A DNA stretch of 64,000 nt from Thermoplasmata archaeon (GTDB taxonomy: Archaea; Thermoplasmatota; Thermoplasmata; UBA10834): NCBI GenBank assembly GCA_020696365.1, contig JAEHCM010000002.1, positions 144,751 through 208,750 of the forward strand. Reading direction: 5' to 3'. Position numbers and translations under genes: made by a program. Below the pieces are notes generated by a model, which saw only the letters and a program-made list of their open reading frames with translations, searched no databases and had not been told where the DNA came from. This document shows positions 27,392 through 35,414 of the stretch, piece by piece (within the stretch, counting starts at the first letter, position 1; every line of letters begins with the position of its first letter).

Positions 27392-28945
27392 TCAGGAGCG
27401 CGTGAAATGGCATACCTGTTCCGCCGTGTCGACGAACACACCTTCCGAGATCATCCGGGCTATCATCTCGATGTCCCCGGCCATGGAACGGTCCTCCTCG
27501 AGGCGGGGCACCCTCGACCGCAGGAGAATTCTTACGCTCTCGATCGCTGGGCTCGCGTGCAGAGGTATGAAATCCAAACCCTGAGCGGCAGCCATCATCT
27601 CGATCGCGAGAATCCTGGAGACGTTTTCAACGATTTGTCGGGCCTTCCAGGCAGAGGTCATGCCCATGCTGTTGTGGTCCTCCTGGTTGGCACTTGTCGG
27701 GATGGAGTCGGCGGAGGCTGGATGCACGAGCACCTTGTTCTCCGATACGACGGAGGCAGCGACGTACTGTGGAACCATCATCCCCGAGTTGAGACCTCCA
27801 TGCCTCGTAAGGAACGGCGGGAGCCCGCTCAACTTGTGATCGACGAGTCTCGCCAGGCGCCTCTCGGAGAACGCTCCGAGCTCATGCACCGCGAGTCCCA
27901 TGTAATCCATGGCAAGGGCCACAGGCTGGCCATGGAAGTTTCCACCGGACAGCATCCTGGAATCCTCGGGGAAGTAGAGAGGGTTATCGGTCGCGGAGTT
28001 CATCTCGACTCCGAGCACGCCCATCGCGTGCCAAACGGCGTCAAGCGTCGCCCCGACCACCTGTGGGATGCATCTAAGCGTGTAGGCATCCTGCACCTTA
28101 GCGCAGTGTCTGTGCGACTGCATGACCTCGCTGTCCTGCAGAAGGGTACGCATGTTCTTCGCGACCGCGAGCTGACCTTTGTGGGGTCGCACCTTATGGA
28201 TCGACTCGTCGAACGCGACAGCGGTTCCCTTCAGGGCATCCAGCGACATCGCGGCGACTATCTGCGCGTTGTCGATCAGGTTCGCCGCGTCCTCTGCTGC
28301 CAGGCAGCCGACCGCGGTCATGCCCTGCGTGCCGTTGATGAGTGATATCGCCTCCTTCGGTTCGAGGACCAGAGGCTCGATCCCTGAGGCAGAAAGGGCC
28401 TCCGCACCTGGCCCGACCCCTGCGCTCGATTCCGCCCGGCCTTCGCCGATGACAACGAGTGCTAGGTGTGCAAGAAGTGCGAGGTCTCCGCTCGCGCCCA
28501 CCGACCCCTGGCGGGGTATGACCGGGTGTACCCCGCTATTGAGCATGTCGACCAGCATGTCGACGAGTTGGGGGCGTATGCCAGAGAACCCTTTCGCGAG
28601 GGCGTTCGCCCGTAGAAGCATCATCGCTCGGACGGCCTCCACGGGAAGCGCCTCTCCGACGCCGCATGCATGGCTTCTGAGAAGGTTGACCTGAAGAGTC
28701 CTCAGATCGTCCTGCGGGATCCTCACATCGAGTAGGTCTCCCACGCCAGTGTTCACGGCATACACCGTGGACCCCCCGTCAAGAAGTCTCTCGAGGGACG
28801 CTCTAGACTCAGATATCCTGCCCCTCGCCTCGGTGGCCAGCTCCACACTTGCGCCCATGCGAGCCACACGGACGACCTTGTCTATCGACAAGGTGGAGCC
28901 GTCTATCCTCACCGCCCCTCGAGAGGCGGACGCCTGTTCGGTCAT
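27392..28945 (-). CDS. hutH: Histidine ammonia-lyase
   Basis: The product converts histidine to urocanate and ammonia. The 517-residue protein has the autocatalytic MIO triad Ala-Ser-Gly in GSVGASGDLALLAHLAL, YAVNTGVG, LLRSHACGVGE, FSGIRPQLVDM and QDAYTLRC-like QDAYTLRCIPQV. Phe/Tyr-specific relatives differ near the substrate pocket, but length and neighbourhood (formiminotransferase and cyclodeaminase 8 kb away) favour histidine. ATG 28945 follows an excellent GGAGGAGG ribosome site; an in-frame extension to 28990 is unlikely. It heads hutH-tldD-tldE. Confidence 0.93.
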   Translation of the reverse strand: MTEQASASRGAVRIDGSTLSIDKVVRVARMGASVELATEARGRISESRASLERLLDGGSTVYAVNTGVGDLLDVRIPQDDLRTLQVNLLRSHACGVGEALPVEAVRAMMLLRANALAKGFSGIRPQLVDMLVDMLNSGVHPVIPRQGSVGASGDLALLAHLALVVIGEGRAESSAGVGPGAEALSASGIEPLVLEPKEAISLINGTQGMTAVGCLAAEDAANLIDNAQIVAAMSLDALKGTAVAFDESIHKVRPHKGQLAVAKNMRTLLQDSEVMQSHRHCAKVQDAYTLRCIPQVVGATLDAVWHAMGVLGVEMNSATDNPLYFPEDSRMLSGGNFHGQPVALAMDYMGLAVHELGAFSERRLARLVDHKLSGLPPFLTRHGGLNSGMMVPQYVAASVVSENKVLVHPASADSIPTSANQEDHNSMGMTSAWKARQIVENVSRILAIEMMAAAQGLDFIPLHASPAIESVRILLRSRVPRLEEDRSMAGDIEMIARMISEGVFVDTAEQVCHFTRS

Positions 28946-29000
28946 GAAGAACCTCCTCCATCGTAGGCGACAGCATGAATCCCCTTGCACGTACCTGTAC

Positions 29001-29432
29001 TTATTCGTCCCGGGGTCGCTCGCCGTTCTCCCTTAGAGGCACGAACTTGTACCCGTAATGGATCACACCGGCCGAACCCTCCTCGCTGAGCTTGCGGAGA
29101 GTGGCCCTGACCTTCGTGCCGATAGAGAGGTCGGAGGCATCGCAGTCTATCACCTGCCCGGTCACCTTGGCGCCCTCATCGAGCTCTACCATTGCGAGGA
29201 TGTATGGCTTCTGCAAGTTGTGCTCGTCCATGCCCTCATGAACCTCCGTGAAGGAGAATATCGCGCCCGTTCCCTTCATCTTGACCGGCTCTGTCTTGCC
29301 GACGCTCTTCCTGTGACAGAGAGGGCAGATTATCCTCGGTGGGAAGTAGAACTTCCCACAGTTGTTGCACTTGAAGCCTACCATGTTGTATCTGCTGGGG
29401 TTCTCCCTCCAGTACCGTGGTGCCGACGCCAT
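29001..29432 (-). CDS. DUF35 OB-fold/zinc-ribbon acyl-CoA-associated protein
   Basis: The 143-residue protein has a rubredoxin-like zinc ribbon (CNNCGKFYFPPRIICPLC, near 22-39) followed by an OB fold (GTGAIFSFTEV, VTGQVIDC, GTKVRATLRKL). In archaea this small protein bridges thiolase and HMG-CoA synthase so that acetoacetyl-CoA passes between them. It is third in a tight leftward cluster behind HMG-CoA synthase and thiolase, exactly the conserved order, and starts one base after the thiolase stop. Confidence 0.9.
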   Translation of the reverse strand: MASAPRYWRENPSRYNMVGFKCNNCGKFYFPPRIICPLCHRKSVGKTEPVKMKGTGAIFSFTEVHEGMDEHNLQKPYILAMVELDEGAKVTGQVIDCDASDLSIGTKVRATLRKLSEEGSAGVIHYGYKFVPLRENGERPRDE

Positions 29433-29433
29433 A

Positions 29434-30600
29434 TCAAACCCTCCTGAACAGATGGACCACGACCGTCGCGCCAGTCCCGCCTACATTCTGCGTCAGTCCC
29501 ACGTCTGCGTCTTTGACCTGCCTCTTGTCAGCCTTCCCTCTCAGCTGGCTTACTATCTCGACTGCCTGGGCCACGCCCGTTGCGCCGATCGGGTCCCCTC
29601 TTGCCTTGAGGCCCCCGGAGGTGTTGACAGCCACATCGCCATCCAAGGAGGTCAGACCTTCCTCTGTCGCCTTTCCACCCTCACCCTTCGGGAAGAAGCC
29701 CAGGTCCTCGATCGCGATTATCTCGCTGATGGTGTAGTTGTCGTGGACCTCTGCGACATCCACATCCTTCTGAGAAAGCCCCGCCATCTTGAGCGCTCTC
29801 TGCGTCGCTGCCCTGGTCGCGCCCATCGTGCAGATGTCCTTCCTGTGGTGCAGGCCCAGAGAATCACTCGCCTGGCCCGAGCCGACTATCTCTATAGGCG
29901 AGTCCGTGAATTTCTTCGCCATGTCCAATGGACAGAGTACGACCGCCGCCGCGCCGTCCGAGCTGGGTGCGCAGTCGAAGACGCGCAACGGGCTCGCGAC
30001 CATGGGGGACCTCAACACGACATTCCTGTTGATCTCCCTCCTGAACTGCGCCTTCGGGTTGAGAGCGCCATGTCTGTGGTTCTTGACCGCGACGTCCGCG
30101 AGCTGCTCCCTCGTGGTGCCGTAGTCGTGCATATGCCTCGTGGCCATCAGAGCATGCAGACCGGAGAAGGTCGCCCCGAGCTCTGTCTCCCACTCCTGGT
30201 CGGCCGCGGACGATTGGATCATGGATGATTCTACGTCGCTCACGTCTGTCATCTTCTCCGCGCCACCCACGACGACTATGTCGTGGAGGCTTGAAGCCAC
30301 CGCCATGAGCCCCTGTCTGAGGGCTAGTCCCCCGGAGGCTCCGGCGGCCTCGACCCTAGTGGCAGGTATGTTGTCCCTCGCGATGCCCGAGTAATCCGCG
30401 ATAAGAGCTGCTACGTGCTCCTGACGTATGAACCGGCCGGCAGACATGTTCCCGACAAAGAGCGCTTCGATCTGGTCGGAGTATATCCCCGCGTCGCTCA
30501 CCGCCGACAACCCTGCGCCTATGCCTAACTTCCTGAACGATGAATCCCAGAGCTCGCCGAACTCGGTGATGCCAACGCCTATGACGGCAACCCTTCGCAT
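29434..30600 (-). CDS. Archaeal thiolase homologue lacking catalytic Cys and GHP His
   Basis: The 388-residue protein aligns by eye over its full length with archaeal acetyl-CoA C-acetyltransferases (EALFVGNMSAG, NTSGGLKARGDP, LTQNVGGTGATVVVH). The nucleophile position, normally VEAACASGG, reads VEAAGASGG, so Cys is Gly87. The catalytic His of GHPxGATG is Asp336 (GDPIGATG). His286 of the HDxxT motif remains. By known thiolase chemistry it should not condense acetyl-CoA. ATG 30600 follows AAGGAG and is 2 bases after the HMG-CoA synthase stop, so it is still co-translated. It may be a structural partner of the synthase complex, or have different chemistry. Confidence 0.88.
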   Translation of the reverse strand: MRRVAVIGVGITEFGELWDSSFRKLGIGAGLSAVSDAGIYSDQIEALFVGNMSAGRFIRQEHVAALIADYSGIARDNIPATRVEAAGASGGLALRQGLMAVASSLHDIVVVGGAEKMTDVSDVESSMIQSSAADQEWETELGATFSGLHALMATRHMHDYGTTREQLADVAVKNHRHGALNPKAQFRREINRNVVLRSPMVASPLRVFDCAPSSDGAAAVVLCPLDMAKKFTDSPIEIVGSGQASDSLGLHHRKDICTMGATRAATQRALKMAGLSQKDVDVAEVHDNYTISEIIAIEDLGFFPKGEGGKATEEGLTSLDGDVAVNTSGGLKARGDPIGATGVAQAVEIVSQLRGKADKRQVKDADVGLTQNVGGTGATVVVHLFRRV

Positions 30601-30602
30601 GG

Positions 30603-31658
30603 TCAATCACGCTCCTTCGCGATCTTGCCTTTGAACTTGGCATACGTCGCGTAATCGAGGTATTTCGGGTTCGCCATGAGCTCGTTCAGGGTAGGGGCGG
30701 CGTCCCTCTTGAACGTGGCCATCTCGTCCGTCACGGTGATGTCGAAGGCGTCGGATCCCGCGCCGGAGCCGTAAGCCACGGCGAATATCCTGTCCCCAGG
30801 TTTCGCCTCGTCGAGGATGGCGGCGAGTCCGAGGGGGACCGCGCCCGAGTACGTGTTACCTATCTGAGAAACGAGCAGGCCTGTCTTGATCTGTTCGGCC
30901 GAGAACCCCAGCTGTTTAGCCGCCCGGGTAGGGAACTTCCCGTTCGGCTGGTGGAACACGGCGTAGGTGTAGTCCTCCGGCGACATGCCCGTCCGCTCTA
31001 GGAGACCCTTCCCACCGCTCAAGACGTGCTTGAAATACGCAGGCTCTCCGGTGAACCTTCCACCGTGCCGCGGGTAAACCCGTCCCTCGCGTCTCCAAAA
31101 GTCCGGGGTGTCCGTGGTGTAGGAGTAGGTAGTATCTATCGTGGCAATCACCTTCTGCGCACCTATCAGGAACGCCGCTCCCCCCGCGGAGGCAGAGTAC
31201 TCGAGCGCGTCCCCGGGAGCGCCCTGTGAGGTGTCCGCTCCGATGGCGACCGCGTATTTCACCATCCCCGCCCCGACGAGCCCCATACAGGCCTGCATGG
31301 CCGCAGTGCCCGCCTTGCATGCGAACTCGAAGTCCGCAACCGTGAGGTCAGGAGACGCCTCGATGGCCTCCGCGACGATGGTTCCGGAAGGTTTGACCGC
31401 GTAAGGATGTGACTCCGAGCCGACATACAGCGCCCCGATGTCCTTCGGGTCGACGGCGCACCGACTCATCATGTTCCTCGCAGCCTCTACCGATATTGTG
31501 ATGGTGTCCTCATCCGGCGCAGGGACGGATTTGCTAGAAATCATGAGACCCTTTCCCATCGCCTTCCCATCCACTCCCCAGACCTTGCCGATCTCGTCCG
31601 GGACTATCCTGAAATGCGGCACATAAGCACCGTAGCTAACAATTCCCACTCCCTTCAC
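30603..31658 (-). CDS. Hydroxymethylglutaryl-CoA synthase, archaeal
   Basis: The 351-residue enzyme condenses acetyl-CoA and acetoacetyl-CoA to HMG-CoA for mevalonate and archaeal lipids. Catalytic residues are in place: E82 ([16 protein letters not shown]), nucleophile C114 ([13 protein letters not shown]) and H236 ([10 protein letters not shown]). [15 protein letters not shown] is also conserved. GTG 31658 with the AAGGTGA site gives the family start [14 protein letters not shown]; the longer open frame upstream overlaps the regulator gene. It is first in HMGCS-thiolase-DUF35 and lies just behind an HTH regulator gene. Confidence 0.94.
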   Translation of the reverse strand: MKGVGIVSYGAYVPHFRIVPDEIGKVWGVDGKAMGKGLMISSKSVPAPDEDTITISVEAARNMMSRCAVDPKDIGALYVGSESHPYAVKPSGTIVAEAIEASPDLTVADFEFACKAGTAAMQACMGLVGAGMVKYAVAIGADTSQGAPGDALEYSASAGGAAFLIGAQKVIATIDTTYSYTTDTPDFWRREGRVYPRHGGRFTGEPAYFKHVLSGGKGLLERTGMSPEDYTYAVFHQPNGKFPTRAAKQLGFSAEQIKTGLLVSQIGNTYSGAVPLGLAAILDEAKPGDRIFAVAYGSGAGSDAFDITVTDEMATFKRDAAPTLNELMANPKYLDYATYAKFKGKIAKERD

Positions 31659-31678
31659 TGCACTCACCTTCTCTCGAG

Positions 31679-32362
31679 TCACCCGAGTGTCTGTAGCTTC
31701 TCCACAAGGTCGCTGATCGCTAGTGTCGTCTTGATGAGAGGTATCCCTTCCAGCTCGGCCAGCCTTATCGCGAGTTCGTCCACGTGCTCCGGCTTCTGGT
31801 AGACGACGAGCGCTGGCTTGAGGGGATGGGCCCTTATCGCTATCATCGGAGACCGGCCGAACCTCACCCCCGTGAAGATGAGGGCCCTTTGGCTGCTCCA
31901 ACCATATATCTTCAGGTAATCGAACGAGCTGAGCGTGGTGATGGCCCTCACGCTGTCTATGACCGTGTAGCCGTGGATGTGCTTGTCAAGAGAAATCGCA
32001 GGCGTCAGGTTCTCGCCCTCAACCGCGTCGACCAGCTCCGGCACCAAGATCTCGGCGGAGAACTCCTTGATCGATATTATCGAGTCGGCCTTCCCCGCGA
32101 GCGAGTACTGCTTCAGAACATTGCCTCCGGATCTCTCGTCGATGCCGATGAACGCGTCGACGAGCTTCCTGACCGTCGTGATGCCGGGGGATTTCCTCCG
32201 TCCCGCTTCATAGTCACTTATGACAGACGGTGAGACGCCGAGATGCTTCGAGAGATCCTGCTGTGATATGGAGAACTGTTCCCTCCACTTGCGGATCGTC
32301 TTCCCTGGCTCTTCCGAGAGACATATCTCACCTGCTATCTTCTCTCTGACCTGGTCTCGCAT
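31679..32362 (-). CDS. XRE-type HTH transcriptional regulator linked to the HMG-CoA synthase cluster
   Basis: The 227-residue protein has an N-terminal helix-turn-helix (about 22-65: [22 protein letters not shown], then [15 protein letters not shown]) and a C-terminal effector-type domain of about 150 residues. Archaeal regulators of this type are commonly encoded directly upstream of HMG-CoA synthase. ATG 32362 sits 20-30 bases from a TATA element, so the mRNA is probably leaderless. The 20-base gap to the synthase gene suggests a single transcript and thus co-regulation, perhaps autoregulation through the repeat overlapping its promoter. The ligand is unknown. Confidence 0.85.
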   Translation of the reverse strand: MRDQVREKIAGEICLSEEPGKTIRKWREQFSISQQDLSKHLGVSPSVISDYEAGRRKSPGITTVRKLVDAFIGIDERSGGNVLKQYSLAGKADSIISIKEFSAEILVPELVDAVEGENLTPAISLDKHIHGYTVIDSVRAITTLSSFDYLKIYGWSSQRALIFTGVRFGRSPMIAIRAHPLKPALVVYQKPEHVDELAIRLAELEGIPLIKTTLAISDLVEKLQTLG

Positions 32363-32369
32363 GAATGAC

Positions 32370-32397
32370 GCAGGATTTTGCGGATATTTAAAACTGC
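32370..32397 (-). promoter_or_regulatory. Promoter of regulator/mevalonate cluster with imperfect inverted repeat
   Basis: On the minus strand the TATA element ttttaaatatcc lies at about 32382-32393, giving a leaderless start at 32362. GCAGgaTTTT (32370-32379) and AAAACTGC (32390-32397) form an imperfect inverted repeat straddling it, a plausible operator for the HTH protein. Confidence 0.45.
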
Positions 32398-32560
32398 CGT
32401 ATTAGAACACCGACAATAGCCGAAGTGATGACTATTGCGCGGCGTCTGGCCTCGCCAGGTTAGCGGATGAAATCGCATTGCCTTCAACCACTCCAATCGA
32501 GTCGGACGTTCGCCGGAACGAAAGGAGCGCAGGATGGCGCTGCTTGTCCAAACCCCATGC

Positions 32561-32570
32561 ATATATAATA
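32561..32570 (+). promoter_or_regulatory. TATA box for tRNA-Pro
   Basis: The perfect AT run atatataata lies about 40 bases before the tRNA and fits a short 5' leader. Confidence 0.6.
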
Positions 32571-32604
32571 CCCCTTTTCTATCCCCAGATACCCAATCAA
32601 CCAA

Positions 32605-32678
32605 GGGGTAGTGGTCTAGCTTGGTATGATTCGTGGTTCGGGATCACGGGATCGTCGGTTCGAATCCGACCTACCCCA
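32605..32678 (+). tRNA. tRNA-Pro (anticodon CGG)
   Basis: The acceptor stem GGGGTAG pairs with CTACCCC and discriminator A follows. The anticodon stem CGTGG/TCACG encloses loop TTCGGGA, giving anticodon CGG with G37. The T-arm is GTCGG-TTCGAAT-CCGAC. CCA is not encoded and no intron is present. Confidence 0.95.
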
Positions 32679-32787
32679 CTCCTGAATTTTATCGGTTGAG
32701 AAAAGGCCATAGGGGCGGAAGGGAATGATCCGTGGGCGAACCTTTGGAGAAAGAACTGAGGCCCTAGAGCAGGCCTGAGGGGACACG

Positions 32788-33360
32788 TTAGAACAGACCA
32801 GCGCTCCTAGTACGTACGTCGTACTCGACCGTCAAGTCATCTGACGACGAGCATGGGTATGGCCAAGGGAATGACACACTCACGTCAACGTTCCCGAACG
32901 CGCGGACTACACCGATTCTCGCGTCATGCGACGAAGAATGACCATCGTCGTCAGAGATGATGATGTGAAGGAGAGCGTCAACATCGTCGGAACCGAGATT
33001 GTATACGTCCCCCCACACGCGAACAGAGCTCTCGGAAGTCTCAGTCGAGGGCGAGTACCCGTAGAAGAGCAGAGCATTCATCGAGGAATCACTCTGGTAA
33101 GTGGCTCTCAGCGCTAGGAACGCCACAATCACAATCACTGCCACTGCGATTGAGACTAGTATCATGATCGGATTCTTCTTACCACTAGCTCGAGTTCTAT
33201 GGAATGCGGTTCGCTTCTCCTGTGAGGGGCGACTCGACGATGAGCTAGAGGGCTGACGTCTGCCGAACGCCTCTGGGTCCACCTCTCTCAGCACGAATTT
33301 GCAGTTGGTGCAGAGTCGTTCCCCCGGGGGATTATCTTGCCCGCAGTAGGCGCATCTCAT
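32788..33360 (-). CDS. Zinc-ribbon membrane protein with extracytoplasmic domain
   Basis: The 190-residue protein starts with a double-CxxC zinc ribbon (MRCAYCGQDNPPGERLCTNC), then a Ser-rich linker (about 36-62), one transmembrane helix (about 65-85, IMILVSIAVAVIVIVAFLAL) and a C-terminal beta-rich domain (about 95-190, VWGDVYNLGSDDVDALLHI). The last part resembles the FxLYD-type domains seen on archaeal surface proteins. The ribbon should be cytoplasmic and the beta domain outside. Function is unknown. Confidence 0.75.
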   Translation of the reverse strand: MRCAYCGQDNPPGERLCTNCKFVLREVDPEAFGRRQPSSSSSSRPSQEKRTAFHRTRASGKKNPIMILVSIAVAVIVIVAFLALRATYQSDSSMNALLFYGYSPSTETSESSVRVWGDVYNLGSDDVDALLHIIISDDDGHSSSHDARIGVVRAFGNVDVSVSFPWPYPCSSSDDLTVEYDVRTRSAGLF

Positions 33361-33398
33361 CTCGCCATCACACTCTGAGTCATGGACAGACGGGCCGC

Positions 33399-33593
33399 CT
33401 AATACCCCCGGGTCTTCCTCATCCGAGCTGCTCTTGCTTTGGCAGCGGCCTTGGCCCTACTGTTAACCATCAGGCCGAAGCCCAGCATGATGAACCCGGT
33501 TATGAACGGGACCCACGACACTGGCCCCAGCGGGGATGCGAAGAAGCCCACAACCATCAGCACAAGACCCAAAAGCACTACCTCGAGCCTCAC
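33399..33593 (-). CDS. Small two-helix membrane protein, 64 residues
   Basis: The protein has two predicted transmembrane helices (about 3-20 and 27-45) and a basic, Ala/Lys/Arg-rich tail (RAKAAAKARAARMRKTRGY) that should face the cytoplasm. It lies 38 bases upstream of the zinc-ribbon membrane protein gene on the same strand, so the two may be co-transcribed. I do not recognise the family. Confidence 0.6.
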   Translation of the reverse strand: MRLEVVLLGLVLMVVGFFASPLGPVSWVPFITGFIMLGFGLMVNSRAKAAAKARAARMRKTRGY

Positions 33594-33934
33594 TCTCGAA
33601 CCACCGGGCCGGGAATAGCGTGTGGGAATTTAACATTTCCTTTGGGAGACCGATGTGCGAGTTGAAGGTAAGAAGGGGAGGATGCGACAACGTCAAACCG
33701 GAGAGGCTGAAGAAGACTATGAACGACTTCTCAGGGAGCTTAGAAACGCAGGGTTTCAAAGGGGCCGTCAGAAAAGGCAATGGGGGCGGAAGACAATATG
33801 ACGGTTAGGGTGAAGACATAGTCAATTGGCCGGTTCTTAGAACAAATTGACAACCCCCACAAGATACACAAAAGGCATTTAATGAATGCATGCATAATCT
33901 CATTACTCTGATTCGAATATTGGAGAGTGTTGGG
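33594..33934. other. AT-richer intergenic region before the flavodoxin gene
   Basis: The one candidate here is a short plus-strand frame at 33653-33808, listed separately. A TATA-like gcatttaatg at about 33873-33882 probably serves the flavodoxin gene. No other signal was recognised. Confidence 0.4.
33653..33808 (+). CDS. Possible small protein, 51 residues
   Basis: ATG 33653 follows a GGGAG ribosome-like site and a TATA-like aatttaacat at about 33628-33637. The product would be basic and Gly/Lys-rich (MCELKVRRGGCDNVKPERLK at the start, GNGGGRQYDG at the end). No family is recognised and the frame may be fortuitous. Confidence 0.3.
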   Translation: MCELKVRRGGCDNVKPERLKKTMNDFSGSLETQGFKGAVRKGNGGGRQYDG

Positions 33935-34411
33935 TTGCCAACGAAATCTCTAGTGGTTCTGTCCTCATATCATCACAAGAACACTGAGAAGGTCGCTAAG
34001 GTCCTCGCAAAGGTTCTTGACGCAGAAATAAAGACTCCACAGCAAATAGACCCTGAAGAGCTTCAAGAGTATAGGCTAATAGGCTTTGGCTCAGGGATCT
34101 ATGATGGAAAGAACCATAGAGCTCTGCTTAACCTAGCCGATAGACTGCCACAGGTCACCAACAAGAAGGCATTCGTCTTCTCAACTAGCGGAGTTACAAA
34201 GAAGAGGCAGCCAAAGATTCACTTGCCGCTTATGGAAAAGCTGCAATCCAAAGGTTACACGATTGTTGATGAATTCAACTGCAAAGGTTTTAACACCAAT
34301 AGTTTTCTCAAACTGTTTGGGGGAATGAATAAGGGTAGACCTAACGCTGAAGACCTCGAACAAGCGGAAGAGGTCGCTCAAAACTTAAAGCAGAAGCTAC
34401 AAGAGAAGTGA
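33935..34411 (+). CDS. Flavodoxin-like protein
   Basis: The 158-residue protein has the flavodoxin phosphate loop SSYHHKNTEKVAKVLA near 8-23, a GFGSGIYDGKNH second loop, and FVFSTSGVTKKR for the third, so it should bind FMN and carry electrons. TTG 33935 gives the usual MPTKSLVVLSSYHH start and lies downstream of a TATA element near 33873; ATG 33890 is in frame but probably upstream of the transcript start. Base composition is clearly more AT-rich than the neighbours and codon choice differs, which suggests recent acquisition. It is transcribed alone. Confidence 0.82.
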   Translation: MPTKSLVVLSSYHHKNTEKVAKVLAKVLDAEIKTPQQIDPEELQEYRLIGFGSGIYDGKNHRALLNLADRLPQVTNKKAFVFSTSGVTKKRQPKIHLPLMEKLQSKGYTIVDEFNCKGFNTNSFLKLFGGMNKGRPNAEDLEQAEEVAQNLKQKLQEK

Positions 34412-34577
34412 AACTTGAACACATGCATTCTATTATCATGGCTCTATGAAAAATGGGGACCCATGGAGATTCCTCTTCGGTCCACCTAGACTTCTGGCAG
34501 AACATTTTCTCCGAACCTGTCTGTTACTGGCTGTTCGTCGCCGATTGGAGTTCGCTAAGACGGGTCGAGCGCAGGAT

Positions 34578-35414
34578 TCAAACATCCCTCTTCTGGAACC
34601 ACCAGTAGGCGAGCATGAGCGGTACTACGGTCCATAGCAGTTGCGCAAAGGCCAACGAAGAGAGGGTGATCCAGGGCACGTCGAACTCGAATCCCATGAA
34701 CTCTGTCTGGCCGAATGCCAGCATCGCGGCCATCTGGTTCCCATCCTGAGGGCTTAGGAACACCGAGAACCAGAACCAGTCCGGAACAGAGGAGGTGTCC
34801 CCTGAGATCAGGTCGTTCATGCTTCCGCCCGTGGCCATGAACAGCCCCATCATTATCATCCCGATGATCATTCCCCAGAAGAAGGTCACAACCCCCGCGC
34901 CCAGGGAGGTCACGCGTCTCTTCAGCAAAGCGGAGAAACACATGGACAGACTCACGTAGAGCAGGCCAAGGAGCATGGTCAACAGTATGAAGGCAACATA
35001 TCCACCCCACTGGGCATGCCCGGTTGTTCCAGCGATGATCATGCCAGAGACTCCGAAACCGACAAGGATCGAGAAACATATCACCGACCCTAGTCCAAGG
35101 AACTTGCCGAGCAAGACCTCGCTACGTCTTACCGGACAGGCGAGGACGACCGAGAGCGCCCCGCTCTCCGCCTCTCCCGATATGGTCGCGTAGCCGAGCA
35201 TTATCGCTATGATGGGAACGAGCATGCTAGAGATGGTCATAAGCACACCCACGGTCAGGTCCATCTCGCCAACGCTCCCCCCGCCAGCCATGAAAGCGGA
35301 GGCGATAGTCAGTGTCAGGAAGATTGCTATCAGCGCAACGATCCACCTACTCCTCACGTTGTCGGCGAATTCCTTCTTCGCAATGATGTAGACCGACCTG
35401 GGATTCAGTGACAT
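34578..35414 (-). CDS. ABC-2 type transporter permease
   Basis: The 278-residue protein has about six transmembrane helices with the ABC-2 layout: a cytoplasmic start KKEFADNVRSRWIV, then SGEAESGALSVVLACPVRRSEVLLGKFLG between helices 2 and 3, a conserved contact element for the ATPase in this family. ABC-2 systems export drugs, lipids or polysaccharides; the substrate is not evident. Its ATG follows the TAG stop of the ATPase gene without a gap, so the pair is translationally coupled. Confidence 0.88.
   Translation of the reverse strand: MSLNPRSVYIIAKKEFADNVRSRWIVALIAIFLTLTIASAFMAGGGSVGEMDLTVGVLMTISSMLVPIIAIMLGYATISGEAESGALSVVLACPVRRSEVLLGKFLGLGSVICFSILVGFGVSGMIIAGTTGHAQWGGYVAFILLTMLLGLLYVSLSMCFSALLKRRVTSLGAGVVTFFWGMIIGMIMMGLFMATGGSMNDLISGDTSSVPDWFWFSVFLSPQDGNQMAAMLAFGQTEFMGFEFDVPWITLSSLAFAQLLWTVVPLMLAYWWFQKRDV

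Noticed and set aside
32414..32480. C/D box small RNA (GTGATGA near 32425)
   Set aside because: A C-box-like sequence is present, but convincing D, D' and C' boxes at proper spacing are missing.
34446..34637. 63-residue plus-strand frame after the flavodoxin gene
   Set aside because: It overlaps the 3' end of the ABC-2 permease gene, has no ribosome site and no recognisable sequence.
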